A DNA stretch of 21,129 nucleotides from CAYRYU01 sp964428355 (GCA_964428355.1 CAYRYU010000119.1:1-21129); one strand, 5' to 3'; shown: positions 7,560 through 15,393, counted from the first letter of the stretch. The notes: generated from the sequence alone by a model not told the origin. Numbers and translations: made by a program.

Positions 7560-8979
7560 CGCTTCCGGAACCCTGGTCATCCCCCGTGTAGCCGGAATCG
7601 TCCCCGGAAACGTCCGTGGAATCGTCGCCGGATAAGGAGTCATCACCCGTCGAATCGTCCCCGGAAGTATCGTCGTCTCCATACCCGGTGTCATCGTCCG
7701 TCTGGGAATCGTCGGAAACGGAGTCGTCCCCGGTGGTGTCATCGCCGCTCAGGGAATCATCACCCGAATCATCGGCCGTATCGTCGCCCGTATCGTCTCC
7801 GGATAAGGAGTCATCACCCGTCGAATCGTCTCCCGCGGATGTGTCGTCATCTGTGGCGGAGTCGTCTCCATAACCGGTATCGTCACCCGACTGGTCACCC
7901 TCGCTTCCGATATCTTCCCCGGCAATCCCGGAATAGTCTGAGGAGGTGGGATCGCCGTAGGGATCCCCGTATGGGTTGCTATAGGGGTCCTCGAAGGAGA
8001 CTCCGGCATCCTCCCATGCCCCAGGATCGGATCCGGGGTCGATTTCGGAGTTTCCCCCGTCGGGGTCGCTTACCCACGCGTCTCCGCCGCTCGACCTGGT
8101 GTCGCCCTTCACCCCGAAGTCCTTGTTCTTGAAGCCGGACTTCCCCGAATAGGGGGAGACGGGCCAGGAGATTTTGGGAATCTCGCCCGCGGGAATCCCA
8201 ATGTCGGTGGATGCCTGGGTTCCGCTTTTGGAAGGGTCAGATGTCGGGCTCTCGGAATCGGTGGCGATTCCACGCGAGGTTCCGGTCCTTCCCTCCGGGT
8301 CGGTCCCCTGGTTTGTGTCGATGATTCCCTGGCTCTCGGGGTCGATGATCGGCTGCGCGTCGGGGGAACGGGCCGAGATGATCTGGGCAACCTCCTGGAC
8401 GGACTTCACCGAGGAAATCGCGACCGCGCGTTCCTGGGCGATCGGCTCGTTTGCCTTGCGCTCGGCGAGCTTGGTCTCGACGACCGCGGCGAATCCGCGC
8501 GAGTTCTCGGAAGGCAGGTCATCATCCTCGGACGCGGCGAAAAGAACGGGGCAAACGCGCCTCGAGAGATCGAGAACGTCGTCCTGGTAGGTGATTCTCC
8601 AGAAGTAGACCTGGCTTTGGCGTTCGAAACGGGCTCGAACGTAAACATCGGCCTGGAAGAACTTCCCTGGGGAGTTCTCCACGAAACAATCGTATTCGCC
8701 CCCTGAAACGGGGACCCCGAACTCCATGTGCGGCCTCTGGCGGAAGTTCCGTTTTGCCCAGGGTTTTCCGGCCAGGACGGCCGCGGTCTTCGAATAGGCG
8801 GCCTGGGCGATCTGGAAAGTCTTCTGCCTTTCGTCCGAATGCATGACCTGGCCACGGTATCCGCGGTTGAGGTTGGAGACGATGAACGCGAAGAAGGAGA
8901 CGGAGAATGCGACGAAAAGAACGAGCGGGAAGACGAACCCCTTACGGGGCGTCGGAAATCCCGCTCTTTCAGGGTTCAT
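7540..8979 (-). CDS. PilX/GspK-like pilin protein with Asp-rich repetitive tail
   Basis: I chose the ATG at 8979, which has GGAGG about 10 bases upstream, over an in-frame GTG at 9015. The N-terminus MNPERAGFPTPRKG/FVFPLVLFVAF resembles a class III signal peptide and transmembrane helix, but mature position 5 is Leu, not Glu. This is seen in GspK-type and some PilX-type proteins. Residues up to about 190 look globular (ARFERQSQVYFWRITYQ and nearby). The middle is Ser/Pro/Gly-rich. About residues 360-479 are low-complexity Asp, Ser, Gly and Thr in units such as GDDSLSGDD and TGYGDD. The Asp-rich tail could bind calcium, but no exact RTX nonapeptide is visible. The product is 479 residues. It is the first gene of a three-gene pilin operon. 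Confidence 0.7.
   Translation of the reverse strand: MNPERAGFPTPRKGFVFPLVLFVAFSVSFFAFIVSNLNRGYRGQVMHSDERQKTFQIAQAAYSKTAAVLAGKPWAKRNFRQRPHMEFGVPVSGGEYDCFVENSPGKFFQADVYVRARFERQSQVYFWRITYQDDVLDLSRRVCPVLFAASEDDDLPSENSRGFAAVVETKLAERKANEPIAQERAVAISSVKSVQEVAQIISARSPDAQPIIDPESQGIIDTNQGTDPEGRTGTSRGIATDSESPTSDPSKSGTQASTDIGIPAGEIPKISWPVSPYSGKSGFKNKDFGVKGDTRSSGGDAWVSDPDGGNSEIDPGSDPGAWEDAGVSFEDPYSNPYGDPYGDPTSSDYSGIAGEDIGSEGDQSGDDTGYGDDSATDDDTSAGDDSTGDDSLSGDDTGDDTADDSGDDSLSGDDTTGDDSVSDDSQTDDDTGYGDDDTSGDDSTGDDSLSGDDSTDVSGDDSGYTGDDQGSGSDATSEE
7575..7905 (-). repeat. Imperfect repeats encoding the Asp/Ser/Gly/Thr tail
   Basis: Low-complexity repetitive DNA inside the pilin-like gene. The clearest pair is an exact 32-base direct repeat at 7628-7659 and 7799-7830, 171 bases (57 codons) apart and in frame. 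The flanks also match partly (the TGYGDD units near 7680 and 7870), which suggests an in-frame duplication followed by divergence. Smaller units based on GAT and TCC/TCG codons fill the rest. Confidence 0.8.
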
Positions 8980-9024
8980 CGATACCCACCCTCCGGACGA
9001 ACGTCGGTGCACCACGCTCCCTAA

Positions 9025-9054
9025 ACTCTAATCCCTGGGCTCGCCGTCTGTCAA
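9025..9054 (-). promoter_or_regulatory. Predicted sigma-70-type promoter of the pilin operon
   Basis: On the minus strand, TTGACA (9049-9054) is followed after 18 bases by TAGAGT (9025-9030). It lies 46 bases upstream of the chosen ATG at 8979. The -35 matches the consensus fully; the -10 matches at 4 of 6. Confidence 0.5.
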
Positions 9055-9057
9055 ATC

Positions 9058-9082
9058 GGAAGCCGAGTCAGGAAGCCGAGTC
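9058..9082 (-). repeat. Tandem 12-base direct repeat upstream of the pilin promoter
   Basis: ggaagccgagtc occurs at 9058-9069 and again at 9071-9082, a 13-base period, ending 4 bases from the predicted -35 box. It could be a regulator binding site or a chance duplication. No convincing terminator for the kdsA operon is visible between 9016 and 9109. Confidence 0.4.
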
Positions 9083-9109
9083 CGGACCCGGCCGGGGGGG
9101 AAGAGCCGG

Positions 9110-9937
9110 CTAGAGCGGCTTGAAGGCGAGGGCTTTCTTGATTGCGATCAGTTCGGTGAGGAGAGGCTTCAGATCGGATAGGGGGAGAATGTTCTCGGAA
9201 TCGGAAGGGCTCTTCCCGGGTTCGGGATGGATCTCGAGGAAGATCCCGTCAACGCAGCCGGTGGCGATTGCAGCCCGGGAAAGATGAGGGATGAACCGCC
9301 TCTGGCCCGCGGTCCGGTCTCCCGCTCCCCCAGGAAGTTGAAGGGAGTGGGTCGCGTCGAAAACCACGAAATCCGCCCACTCCTTCATTACCGGAAAGCT
9401 TCGGAAATCGACCACGAGGTTCCCATATCCGAATGTGGTTCCACGCTCAGTCAGGACCGTTTCGACGGGCTGGCAATTCTTGATCTTCCCGACGATGTTC
9501 TTCGTGTCCCAGGGCGAGAGGAACTGCCCCTTTTTTACATTTACGACGGAAGCTGCCGTGGCCGCGGCTTCGACAAGATCGGTCTGCCGGCAGAGAAAGG
9601 CCGGGATCTGCAGTATATCGCAAACGCGTGCAGCATCTTCCGCCTGAGAGGGATGATGGATATCGGTCAACAGGGGAAGGCCGTGCCGGCGGCCCACCCT
9701 TTCGAGAATCTCGAGGCCCTGCTCGAATCCCGGGCCACGGAAGGCGGTTCCGGAGGTCCTGTTCGCCTTGTCGAAACTGGCCTTGAATATCGCGGGAAGT
9801 CCGAGTTCCCGGGTCACTGACACGAGATGGCGGGCAATGAGGTCGCATCCATCCTCGGTTTCGATGACGCAAGGTCCGGCAATGACGAAGAACGGGGCTC
9901 CGGCGGTGAATCTCGCGAGAGAAAAAGAATCCGCCAT
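9110..9937 (-). CDS. kdsA: 3-deoxy-8-phosphooctulonate synthase (Kdo-8-phosphate synthase)
   Basis: A 275-residue KdsA of normal length. It condenses phosphoenolpyruvate with D-arabinose-5-phosphate to Kdo-8-phosphate, the first committed step of Kdo synthesis, in the cytoplasm. Family motifs seen are FFVIAGPCVIE (residues 16-26), IFKASFDKANRTS, LTDIHHPSQAE, IPAFLCRQTDL, NVKKGQFLSPWD, VFDATHSLQLPGG and EIHPEPGKSPSD. Cys23 in AGPC stands where metal-dependent (Aquifex-type) enzymes have their metal-binding Cys, while E. coli-type enzymes have Asn; the His of DATHS and the Glu and Asp of EIHPEPGKSPSD fit the other ligands. It starts 3 bases after the pyrG stop and is the last gene of the LPS precursor operon. 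Confidence 0.96.
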   Translation of the reverse strand: MADSFSLARFTAGAPFFVIAGPCVIETEDGCDLIARHLVSVTRELGLPAIFKASFDKANRTSGTAFRGPGFEQGLEILERVGRRHGLPLLTDIHHPSQAEDAARVCDILQIPAFLCRQTDLVEAAATAASVVNVKKGQFLSPWDTKNIVGKIKNCQPVETVLTERGTTFGYGNLVVDFRSFPVMKEWADFVVFDATHSLQLPGGAGDRTAGQRRFIPHLSRAAIATGCVDGIFLEIHPEPGKSPSDSENILPLSDLKPLLTELIAIKKALAFKPL

Positions 9938-9940
9938 CGG

Positions 9941-11551
9941 TCAGCCTTTCCCCGGGCGCCTGGATGCTGCGGCCTTCACCAGCCCTGCGAACAACGGATG
10001 GGGCCTGTTGGGGCGGGACTTGAACTCCGGATGGAACTGGCAGCCCACGAAAAATGGATGGTCCTTTATCTCGATCATCTCGACCAGTTGCTTGTCGGGG
10101 CTCGAGCCGCTGATCACGAGTCCGCGTCCGGCAAGGCGATTCCTGAACTCGTTGTTGACCTCGAACCGGTGGCGGTGCCGCTCGTAGATGAGGGTGGTGC
10201 CGTACATCTGGAACGCCCGGGTTCCCTCGGAGAGCCGGCAGGGATAGGTGCCGAGTCTCATCGTTCCCCCCTTGAGGACCCCGGTCTGGTCAGGGAGGAG
10301 GCTTACGACGGGGGCGGAACAATCCGGCTGGAACTCGCTCGAGTGGGCATCCTCGAGGCCACCCACGTTCCGGGCGAACTCGATCACGGCGCATTGCATT
10401 CCCAGGCAGATTCCCAGGAAGGGAAGACCGGTTTCGCGGCAATGCCTGATCGCCTCGATCTTTCCCTCGATCCCGCGGTCTCCGAAGCCTCCGGGGACGA
10501 TGATCCCTTCGAGGTCCTGGAGGGTCTTGGCCGCGCCCTCCTTCTCGACAGCCTCTGACGACACCCAGACGAACTCGATCCCGAAGTCGTGTCCCAACGC
10601 CGCATGGGAAAGAGCCTCGATGATGCTCAGATACGCATCGGGTACCCGGATGTACTTGCCAACAAGGCCGATACGGACCTTCTCAGGCTTCTTGCGCTTG
10701 AAGTTGCCGACCATGTCCTTCCACGGTTCGAGAACCGGTTCGGCGGGGGGGATGTTCAGCCGCTTGAGGACCTTATCGGCGAGCCCCTGCTCCTCGAGCA
10801 TCAGGGGGACCTCGTAGAGACAGTCGACGTCGCGGGCTTCGAGGACGCTGTCCTTCTCGATGTCGCAGAACAGCGAGATCTTTTCGCGGGCTTCCGAAGT
10901 GAGAGGCTTCTGGGTCCGGGTCACGATGATGTCCGGGGAAAGGCCGATCGCCCTCATTTCCCTGACGGAATGCTGGGTGGGCTTGGTCTTCATCTCCCCG
11001 ATCGCCCGGGAAAAGGGGATGTACGTCACGTGCAGGTAGCAGACGTTCTCCCTGCCGATGTCGTTTCGCATCTGCCTGATCGCCTCGAGATATGGCTGTC
11101 CCTCGATGTCACCGACGGTTCCCCCGACCTCGACGATCGTGACTTCGGCGTCGTTGATCCGGGAAACCCTCGTTATGACTTCCTTAATCGCGTTCGTGAT
11201 GTGGGGAATGACCTGGACGGTCGCGCCCAGGTAGTCTCCGCGGCGTTCCTTCTGGATGACCAGCGAGTAGATCTGGCCAGTCGTGAGGCTGTTGTATCTG
11301 GTCAGGTTGACGTCGATGAACCGCTCGTAATGCCCAAGATCGAGGTCGGTCTCGGCACCGTCCTCGGTGACATAAACCTCCCCGTGCTGGTAGGGGCTCA
11401 TGGTTCCGGGATCGACATTGAGATACGGATCGCACTTCATGATGGTGACCTTGATTCCGCGTGCCTTGAGCAGGCAGCCGAGGGATGCGGCGGTTATTCC
11501 CTTCCCAAGCGAGGACAGGACACCTCCGGTGACGAAGACGAAATGGGACAT
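9941..11551 (-). CDS. pyrG: CTP synthase
   Basis: A full-length 536-residue CTP synthase that makes CTP from UTP, ATP and glutamine. The N-terminal synthetase domain begins FVFVTGGVLSSLGKGI, with a P-loop-like GKG, and contains KCDPYLNVDPGTMSP and EDGAETDLDLGHYERF. The class I glutamine amidotransferase domain has the nucleophile Cys382 in FLGICLGMQ and the His/Glu pair in CQFHPEF near the C-terminus. The start overlaps the kdsB stop by one base (TGATG). Its place between kdsB and kdsA makes sense because KdsB consumes CTP. Confidence 0.97.
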   Translation of the reverse strand: MSHFVFVTGGVLSSLGKGITAASLGCLLKARGIKVTIMKCDPYLNVDPGTMSPYQHGEVYVTEDGAETDLDLGHYERFIDVNLTRYNSLTTGQIYSLVIQKERRGDYLGATVQVIPHITNAIKEVITRVSRINDAEVTIVEVGGTVGDIEGQPYLEAIRQMRNDIGRENVCYLHVTYIPFSRAIGEMKTKPTQHSVREMRAIGLSPDIIVTRTQKPLTSEAREKISLFCDIEKDSVLEARDVDCLYEVPLMLEEQGLADKVLKRLNIPPAEPVLEPWKDMVGNFKRKKPEKVRIGLVGKYIRVPDAYLSIIEALSHAALGHDFGIEFVWVSSEAVEKEGAAKTLQDLEGIIVPGGFGDRGIEGKIEAIRHCRETGLPFLGICLGMQCAVIEFARNVGGLEDAHSSEFQPDCSAPVVSLLPDQTGVLKGGTMRLGTYPCRLSEGTRAFQMYGTTLIYERHRHRFEVNNEFRNRLAGRGLVISGSSPDKQLVEMIEIKDHPFFVGCQFHPEFKSRPNRPHPLFAGLVKAAASRRPGKG

Positions 11552-12291
11552 CAGCCTCTCCCCCTTTCGAATACCTTCCTGACCCGCTCGAGATCTTCCT
11601 GCGTGTCCACGCCGCGCGAGTCATTTTCAACCTGTACCATCCTGATCGAGATTCCATTGTACAAGGCCCGGAGCTGCTCGAGGCTCTCGGCCCTTTCGAG
11701 CTCACAGGGTTTCAGCCCCACGAACCTCAGCAGCGTCCCGCGCCTGTAGCCGTATACCCCGATGTGTTTCCTCGGCTTGAAAAGACCGGGGTTTCGTGGA
11801 TACGGGATGAGGCTGCGGCTGAAAAGAAGGGCGTTTTCCCGGGCATCGGCAACCACCTTTACGACGTTGGGGTTCTCCCGGTCCTGGTCGGGGAGTGGGG
11901 CCCATAAAGTGGCCATCTCGACGAGCGGGTCATCGAATGAGGCGACCAGACGGCGGAGGCCGACCGGATCGATCAGGGGTTCGTCCCCCTGGACGTTGAC
12001 GTAGACGGCGTAATCGGTGGCCTTTGCCACCACGGCGATCCGGTCGGTGCCGGAGGGAAGGGTCGGGTCGGTGAGGACCGCCTCGAATCCTTCCTTTTTT
12101 GCGGCTGAAACGATCGAATCATCGTCCGCGGCGATAACGACCCTGTCGAAGGCTCCGCTGGAAAGAGCGGCTCTAGCGGTCATCACCACGAGGGGAACCC
12201 CGCCGACGGGGGCGAGCATCTTCCGAGGCAGTCTGGTGGAGGCAAGTCTGGCGGGAATGACGCCCAGGACACTCGCCTTCTCACTTGCCAT
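11551..12291 (-). CDS. kdsB: 3-deoxy-manno-octulosonate cytidylyltransferase (CMP-Kdo synthetase)
   Basis: A 246-residue protein of normal KdsB length. It activates Kdo with CTP to CMP-Kdo, the donor for LPS inner-core assembly. The N-terminal nucleotide-binding signature is VIPARLASTRLPRKML. It is followed by VVIAADDDSI, the LPSGTDRIA segment that contacts substrate, and VYVNVQGDEPLIDP, with the acidic pair that binds Mg. The ending HIGVYGYRRGTLLRFVGL-like region and QLRALYNGISIRM are typical. It overlaps the GmhA-HldC fusion gene by 11 bases upstream and pyrG by one base downstream. Confidence 0.96.
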   Translation of the reverse strand: MASEKASVLGVIPARLASTRLPRKMLAPVGGVPLVVMTARAALSSGAFDRVVIAADDDSIVSAAKKEGFEAVLTDPTLPSGTDRIAVVAKATDYAVYVNVQGDEPLIDPVGLRRLVASFDDPLVEMATLWAPLPDQDRENPNVVKVVADARENALLFSRSLIPYPRNPGLFKPRKHIGVYGYRRGTLLRFVGLKPCELERAESLEQLRALYNGISIRMVQVENDSRGVDTQEDLERVRKVFERGRG

Positions 12292-13333
12292 GACGTTGGA
12301 GAATGCCTGTCGAACTGTGGCCCGCCACGAGCGGAAAGACCATTACGGATCCCCCGTGGGATTCCACCCAATCGGCTCCCACTATGGTATCGCGGGTGTA
12401 ATCCCCGCCCTTGACCAGAACTCTCGGAGTGAGTTTCCGGATCAGCTCGAGCGGGGTGTCCTCGTCGAAGGGGACTATGAAATCGACCGGTTCGAGCGCG
12501 GCCAGGACCGTGGCCCGGTCTTCGAGCGAGTGGACGGGGCGGCCGTGTCCCTTCAGGCGGCGGACCGAGTCGTCGGTGTTGAGGCCCACGATAAGGAGGT
12601 CGCCCTGCGAACGCGACCACCGGAGGAGGGAAACGTGGCCCGGGTGCAGCAGATCGAAACAGCCGTTCGTGAAGACGCTCCGGAAGGCCGGAAGAAGCGC
12701 GGCCAAGGCTGCCACCTTCTCCTCCGCAACGATCTTCCCGGCAGGGAGGCCGGGTCTGGCCTTTTCGGGGAAGAAGCTTTCCTCCACACCGCAGCAAAGA
12801 CTGTGGATGAGAAGAGCATGGATTTCCTGGATCCGGGGGGTGAATGCGGAAGGGGCTCTCAGAGTGACCTCGGCGGCCTCAGCCATCGGGGAATCCCTCT
12901 CGCCTGTCATTGCGATCGTTCCGATTCCTTTCTGCCGGGCGCAGATGAGGGCGTTCACGACGTTGGGGGACTTGCCGCTGGTGGAGATCCCGATCAGGAC
13001 GTCCCCGGGTCTTCCCAGGCCCTCGAGGGGACGACGGAAGACCTGGTCATACCCGTAATCGTTTCCGATCGCGGTCAGAACCGGGATGGGGCAGGTGAGG
13101 CTGACGGCGGGAAGTGAGTCGCGGTCGAAGGCGAACCTTCCGATCAGTTCGCCCACGAGATGTTCGGCATCCGCGGCCGAGCCGCCGTTCCCGCATGCCA
13201 GTATCTTCCCTCCGCGCCGAAGGCAGTCGACCATCATCTTCAACGCCGTTTCGAAGGTCTTTTCAAGGACAGGACCGACCGAGAAAAGGACCCTTTTGAG
13301 GGAACCCAGGTCGCGTGCGAGGAAGCCGTTCAT
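12281..13333 (-). CDS. GmhA-HldC fusion: sedoheptulose-7-phosphate isomerase plus heptose-1-phosphate adenylyltransferase
   Basis: One 350-residue ORF with two heptose-pathway enzymes. Residues about 1-190 are a GmhA-type SIS domain: GGKILACGNGGSAADAEHLVGELIGRF, VLIGISTSGKSPNVVNAL and the catalytic His region IQEIHALLIHSLC (E. coli GmhA His180 equivalent). Residues about 215-350 are the RfaE domain II/HldC nucleotidyltransferase: FTNGCFDLLHPGHVSLL with its HxGH motif, VGLNTDDSVRRLKG, RVLVKGGDY and STGILQR. A short linker near residues 192-215 joins them. The first domain converts sedoheptulose-7-phosphate to D-glycero-D-manno-heptose-7-phosphate; the second makes ADP-heptose from the 1-phosphate. 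The kinase acting between them is the gene upstream, overlapping by 4 bases. HldC is more often a separate protein or fused to the kinase as HldE. No frameshift or stop separates the domains. Confidence 0.92.
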   Translation of the reverse strand: MNGFLARDLGSLKRVLFSVGPVLEKTFETALKMMVDCLRRGGKILACGNGGSAADAEHLVGELIGRFAFDRDSLPAVSLTCPIPVLTAIGNDYGYDQVFRRPLEGLGRPGDVLIGISTSGKSPNVVNALICARQKGIGTIAMTGERDSPMAEAAEVTLRAPSAFTPRIQEIHALLIHSLCCGVEESFFPEKARPGLPAGKIVAEEKVAALAALLPAFRSVFTNGCFDLLHPGHVSLLRWSRSQGDLLIVGLNTDDSVRRLKGHGRPVHSLEDRATVLAALEPVDFIVPFDEDTPLELIRKLTPRVLVKGGDYTRDTIVGADWVESHGGSVMVFPLVAGHSSTGILQRHGK

Positions 13334-14364
13334 TCCGAATCCCTCCCGTTCTTCGGGGTTTCTTCCTCCACCGCCTTGAAGTTGCCCCTGTCGAAATGTT
13401 CCAAGACCGCCTTGGGGGAGGCTGTCGCGGTCCCGACGATACCGACCACCACCCCGGCGGCCAGATTGGCGATCTCGGCTGCCTCGGCCATGACGCAGCC
13501 TGCTGCGAGCGCGAGGCTGAATGCCGCGATCACGGTGTCCCCGGCCCCTGTCACGTCGAACACCTCGAGTGCCCTGGTGGGGATCGTGAGGGGTTCCCGA
13601 CCCTTCTCGAAAAGGGACATTCCGTGCTCACCGCGGGTTATGAGTACCGCATCCGTCCTGAGCTGGCGAAGGATGTCCCCGCCTGCCTTCATGACGTCGG
13701 CTTCGGATTCGAAGATCCTGCCGAGGAAGGATTCGGCCTCGCGGGTGTTGGGTGTGACGATCGTGGAGGACTTGTACAAGTTGAAATTCTTGAGCTTCGG
13801 GTCGATGCAGATGAACTTTCCCGCTTTCCTGAACCTTCCGATGACGTCCTCGAGGAATTCGGGGGCGATGACCCCCTTGGCGTAGTCGGAGACTATCACC
13901 CCGTCGAGTTCGGGGAGTGCCTTGAAGAGGCCTTCTCCGAGAGCTTTCCGGACCGGGTAATCGATGGGTTCCGTGCGTTCGCGGTCGATGCGGATCATCT
14001 GCTGATTCTGGCCGATGACGCGGGTCTTGACCGTCGTCCGTCGCCCGGAATCGATCACCAGGCCGGAGGTTCCGATTTTCTCTGCGGTGAGCGACTCGCA
14101 AAGTTTCCGGCCCGCCCCGTCGTCGCCGATGATTCCGAAAATCCTCACCTGGCCGCCGAGAGCGACAAGGTTGGATGCGACGTTGGCGGCCCCGCCCGGT
14201 CTCGAGGTCTCGCGACGGATCTGGACGACGGGGACGGGAGCTTCGGGAGAGATCCGGTCGACCTTTCCCCAAAGGAACTCGTCCAGCATTACATCGCCAA
14301 GGACCGCAAGCCGGCAGGCTGAAAAGCGGGCAAGACTCTTCCGGAGGAACTGGCGGGTGATCAT
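13330..14364 (-). CDS. hldA: D-glycero-beta-D-manno-heptose-7-phosphate kinase (PfkB family)
   Basis: A 344-residue ribokinase/PfkB-family sugar kinase that matches HldA, or domain I of HldE. It phosphorylates heptose-7-phosphate at C1. Seen are the N-terminal LAVLGDVMLDEFLWGKVDRISPEAPVPVV-like segment, GGAANVASNLVALGG, IFGIIGDDGAG, and the PfkB signature with catalytic Asp, VFDVTGAGDTVIAAF. The start overlaps the stop of the upstream gene as ATGA, and its own stop overlaps the GmhA-HldC start in the same way. Together with that fusion it covers isomerase, kinase and adenylyltransferase. The phosphatase (GmhB) and epimerase (HldD) are not in this window. Confidence 0.93.
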   Translation of the reverse strand: MITRQFLRKSLARFSACRLAVLGDVMLDEFLWGKVDRISPEAPVPVVQIRRETSRPGGAANVASNLVALGGQVRIFGIIGDDGAGRKLCESLTAEKIGTSGLVIDSGRRTTVKTRVIGQNQQMIRIDRERTEPIDYPVRKALGEGLFKALPELDGVIVSDYAKGVIAPEFLEDVIGRFRKAGKFICIDPKLKNFNLYKSSTIVTPNTREAESFLGRIFESEADVMKAGGDILRQLRTDAVLITRGEHGMSLFEKGREPLTIPTRALEVFDVTGAGDTVIAAFSLALAAGCVMAEAAEIANLAAGVVVGIVGTATASPKAVLEHFDRGNFKAVEEETPKNGRDSE

Positions 14365-15296
14365 CTGGCCAGGCCCTCCAGAACGGCGAGAGCCACGAGC
14401 GGGACCATTATCTCATGGTGACCGGTCAGGTGAAGGCCCGTTCCGACGCCCGAACAAGGGCGCTTGACCACGTTGGTCGTGGCCCGGTACTGGACCAGCA
14501 TGTCCATGTCGATCGTCGTCATTCCAGAAAGGGAGCTGCCCAGATTGAAAGCGAGGGAAACAGCCTTGAGGAAGACCTCCGGAAGAACGACGGCGGAACC
14601 GAGGTTCCAGTAGACTCCGCCTTCGAGGTTCCCGACCTGGTCGCAGAAAAGCTGGAAGTCCCGGAAACTGGCCGCCCCAACGCTCGCCCCGTCCAGGTCA
14701 GGGTGGAGGTGGATGAAGTCGGTTCCGATGGCGACGTGGACCGTGCAGGGAATTCCACGTTCACCCGCGTTCCAGATAAGGCTGAGATGCCTGTGGGGAT
14801 ACCGCTCCGGGGTGTTCCGCATCGCAAGATACAGGGCGTTGCCCATGCCCATCTCTTTCGAGGCGCCGTCCCTGATCGCGGTCCCCATCCAGCTTCCCGT
14901 CTCCTCGACGAAGCCGAACCGCCCCATCGGAAGCTCCTTGGCGACGTCCTCCGATGTCTTGCCGAATGCCGCCAGTTCGAAATCATGGATGGAGCCCGCG
15001 CCGTTCAGGGCAATTCCCGTCAGGGCCTTCTTTTCCATCATCGCGATCAGGAAGGGGGAGAGGCCGCATTTGATCACGTGGGCTCCCATTCCGAGGAGAA
15101 CGGGCCGGCCGTTGCGTCGTGCCCTGACGAGGGAGTCGACTATCTGGCGAAACGTCTTGCCGGCGTGAAGGCGGGGAAGGCAGTCGATTAAGGGGGCGAG
15201 GGAAAACCCGTTGGGAGGCAGCCCGCCGAAGTCGGACAAGCTGACGAGGTTGTTCCGTTCGGCCATGGGATAGGTTCTGGGACGCTTCTTGGGCAA
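14361..15296 (-). CDS. Deoxyhypusine-synthase-like protein of unknown function, first gene of LPS precursor operon
   Basis: The start is placed at TTG 15296, because GGGAGGTG (15301-15308) lies just before it. The upstream in-frame ATG at 15350 lies inside the predicted -35 box and the ATG at 15266 has no ribosome binding site. The product is 311 residues. It has a Rossmann-like pattern resembling deoxyhypusine synthase family proteins: RPVLLGMGAHVIKCGLSPFL, then LTGIALNGAGSIHDFELA. The conserved Lys-containing active-site motif of true deoxyhypusine synthases near the C-terminus is not recognisable, so eIF5A modification is not expected. Many conserved-looking His, Asp and Gly residues (GTDFIHLHPDLDG, TTIDMDMLVQYR, GTGLHLTGHHEIM) suggest an enzyme. 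It overlaps hldA by 4 bases. A role in heptose or LPS metabolism is inferred only from position. Confidence 0.65.
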   Translation of the reverse strand: MPKKRPRTYPMAERNNLVSLSDFGGLPPNGFSLAPLIDCLPRLHAGKTFRQIVDSLVRARRNGRPVLLGMGAHVIKCGLSPFLIAMMEKKALTGIALNGAGSIHDFELAAFGKTSEDVAKELPMGRFGFVEETGSWMGTAIRDGASKEMGMGNALYLAMRNTPERYPHRHLSLIWNAGERGIPCTVHVAIGTDFIHLHPDLDGASVGAASFRDFQLFCDQVGNLEGGVYWNLGSAVVLPEVFLKAVSLAFNLGSSLSGMTTIDMDMLVQYRATTNVVKRPCSGVGTGLHLTGHHEIMVPLVALAVLEGLAR

Positions 15297-15300
15297 GGGA

Positions 15301-15308
15301 CACCTCCC
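15301..15308 (-). promoter_or_regulatory. Strong ribosome binding site deciding the TTG start
   Basis: GGGAGGTG on the minus strand ends 4 bases before TTG at 15296. This is the only strong Shine-Dalgarno sequence near the 5' end of the gene and lies downstream of the predicted promoter, which supports the rare TTG start. Confidence 0.7.
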
Positions 15309-15321
15309 TTTCAGAGGGTGA

Positions 15322-15350
15322 AGTCTAGCACCTCCCCCCCGCCGCGTCAA
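15322..15350 (-). promoter_or_regulatory. Predicted sigma-70-type promoter of the LPS precursor operon
   Basis: On the minus strand, TTGACG (15345-15350) is followed after 17 bases by TAGACT (15322-15327). Transcription would begin a few bases before the ribosome binding site at 15301-15308, giving a very short leader. Confidence 0.6.
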
Positions 15351-15352
15351 GA

Positions 15353-15370
15353 TCCCGGAAAGTCCCGGAA
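15353..15370 (-). promoter_or_regulatory. Two 8-base direct repeats one helical turn apart, beside the operon -35 box
   Basis: tcccggaa occurs at 15353-15360 and 15363-15370, a 10-base period, ending 2 bases from the minus-strand -35 box. Position and phasing would suit an activator or repressor site; no known regulator is recognised. Confidence 0.4.
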
Positions 15371-15393
15371 CCTGCCTTGTAAGGGGGTTCGGC

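Noticed and set aside
7317..8132. Plus-strand ORFs rich in Arg/His/Pro or Ser/Pro over the pilin region
   Set aside because: They are shadows of the Asp-rich repeats on the minus strand.
9016..9109. Terminator after kdsA
   Set aside because: Only short GC-rich self-complementary stretches are seen, with no T-run after a stable stem.
10589..11749. 386-codon plus-strand frame opposite pyrG and kdsB
   Set aside because: Composition looks like a mirror of the real genes, and pyrG is unmistakable on the other strand.
15296..15350. ATG at 15350 as start of the deoxyhypusine-synthase-like gene
   Set aside because: It falls in the predicted -35 box and would lie upstream of transcription; the strong ribosome binding site serves TTG 15296.
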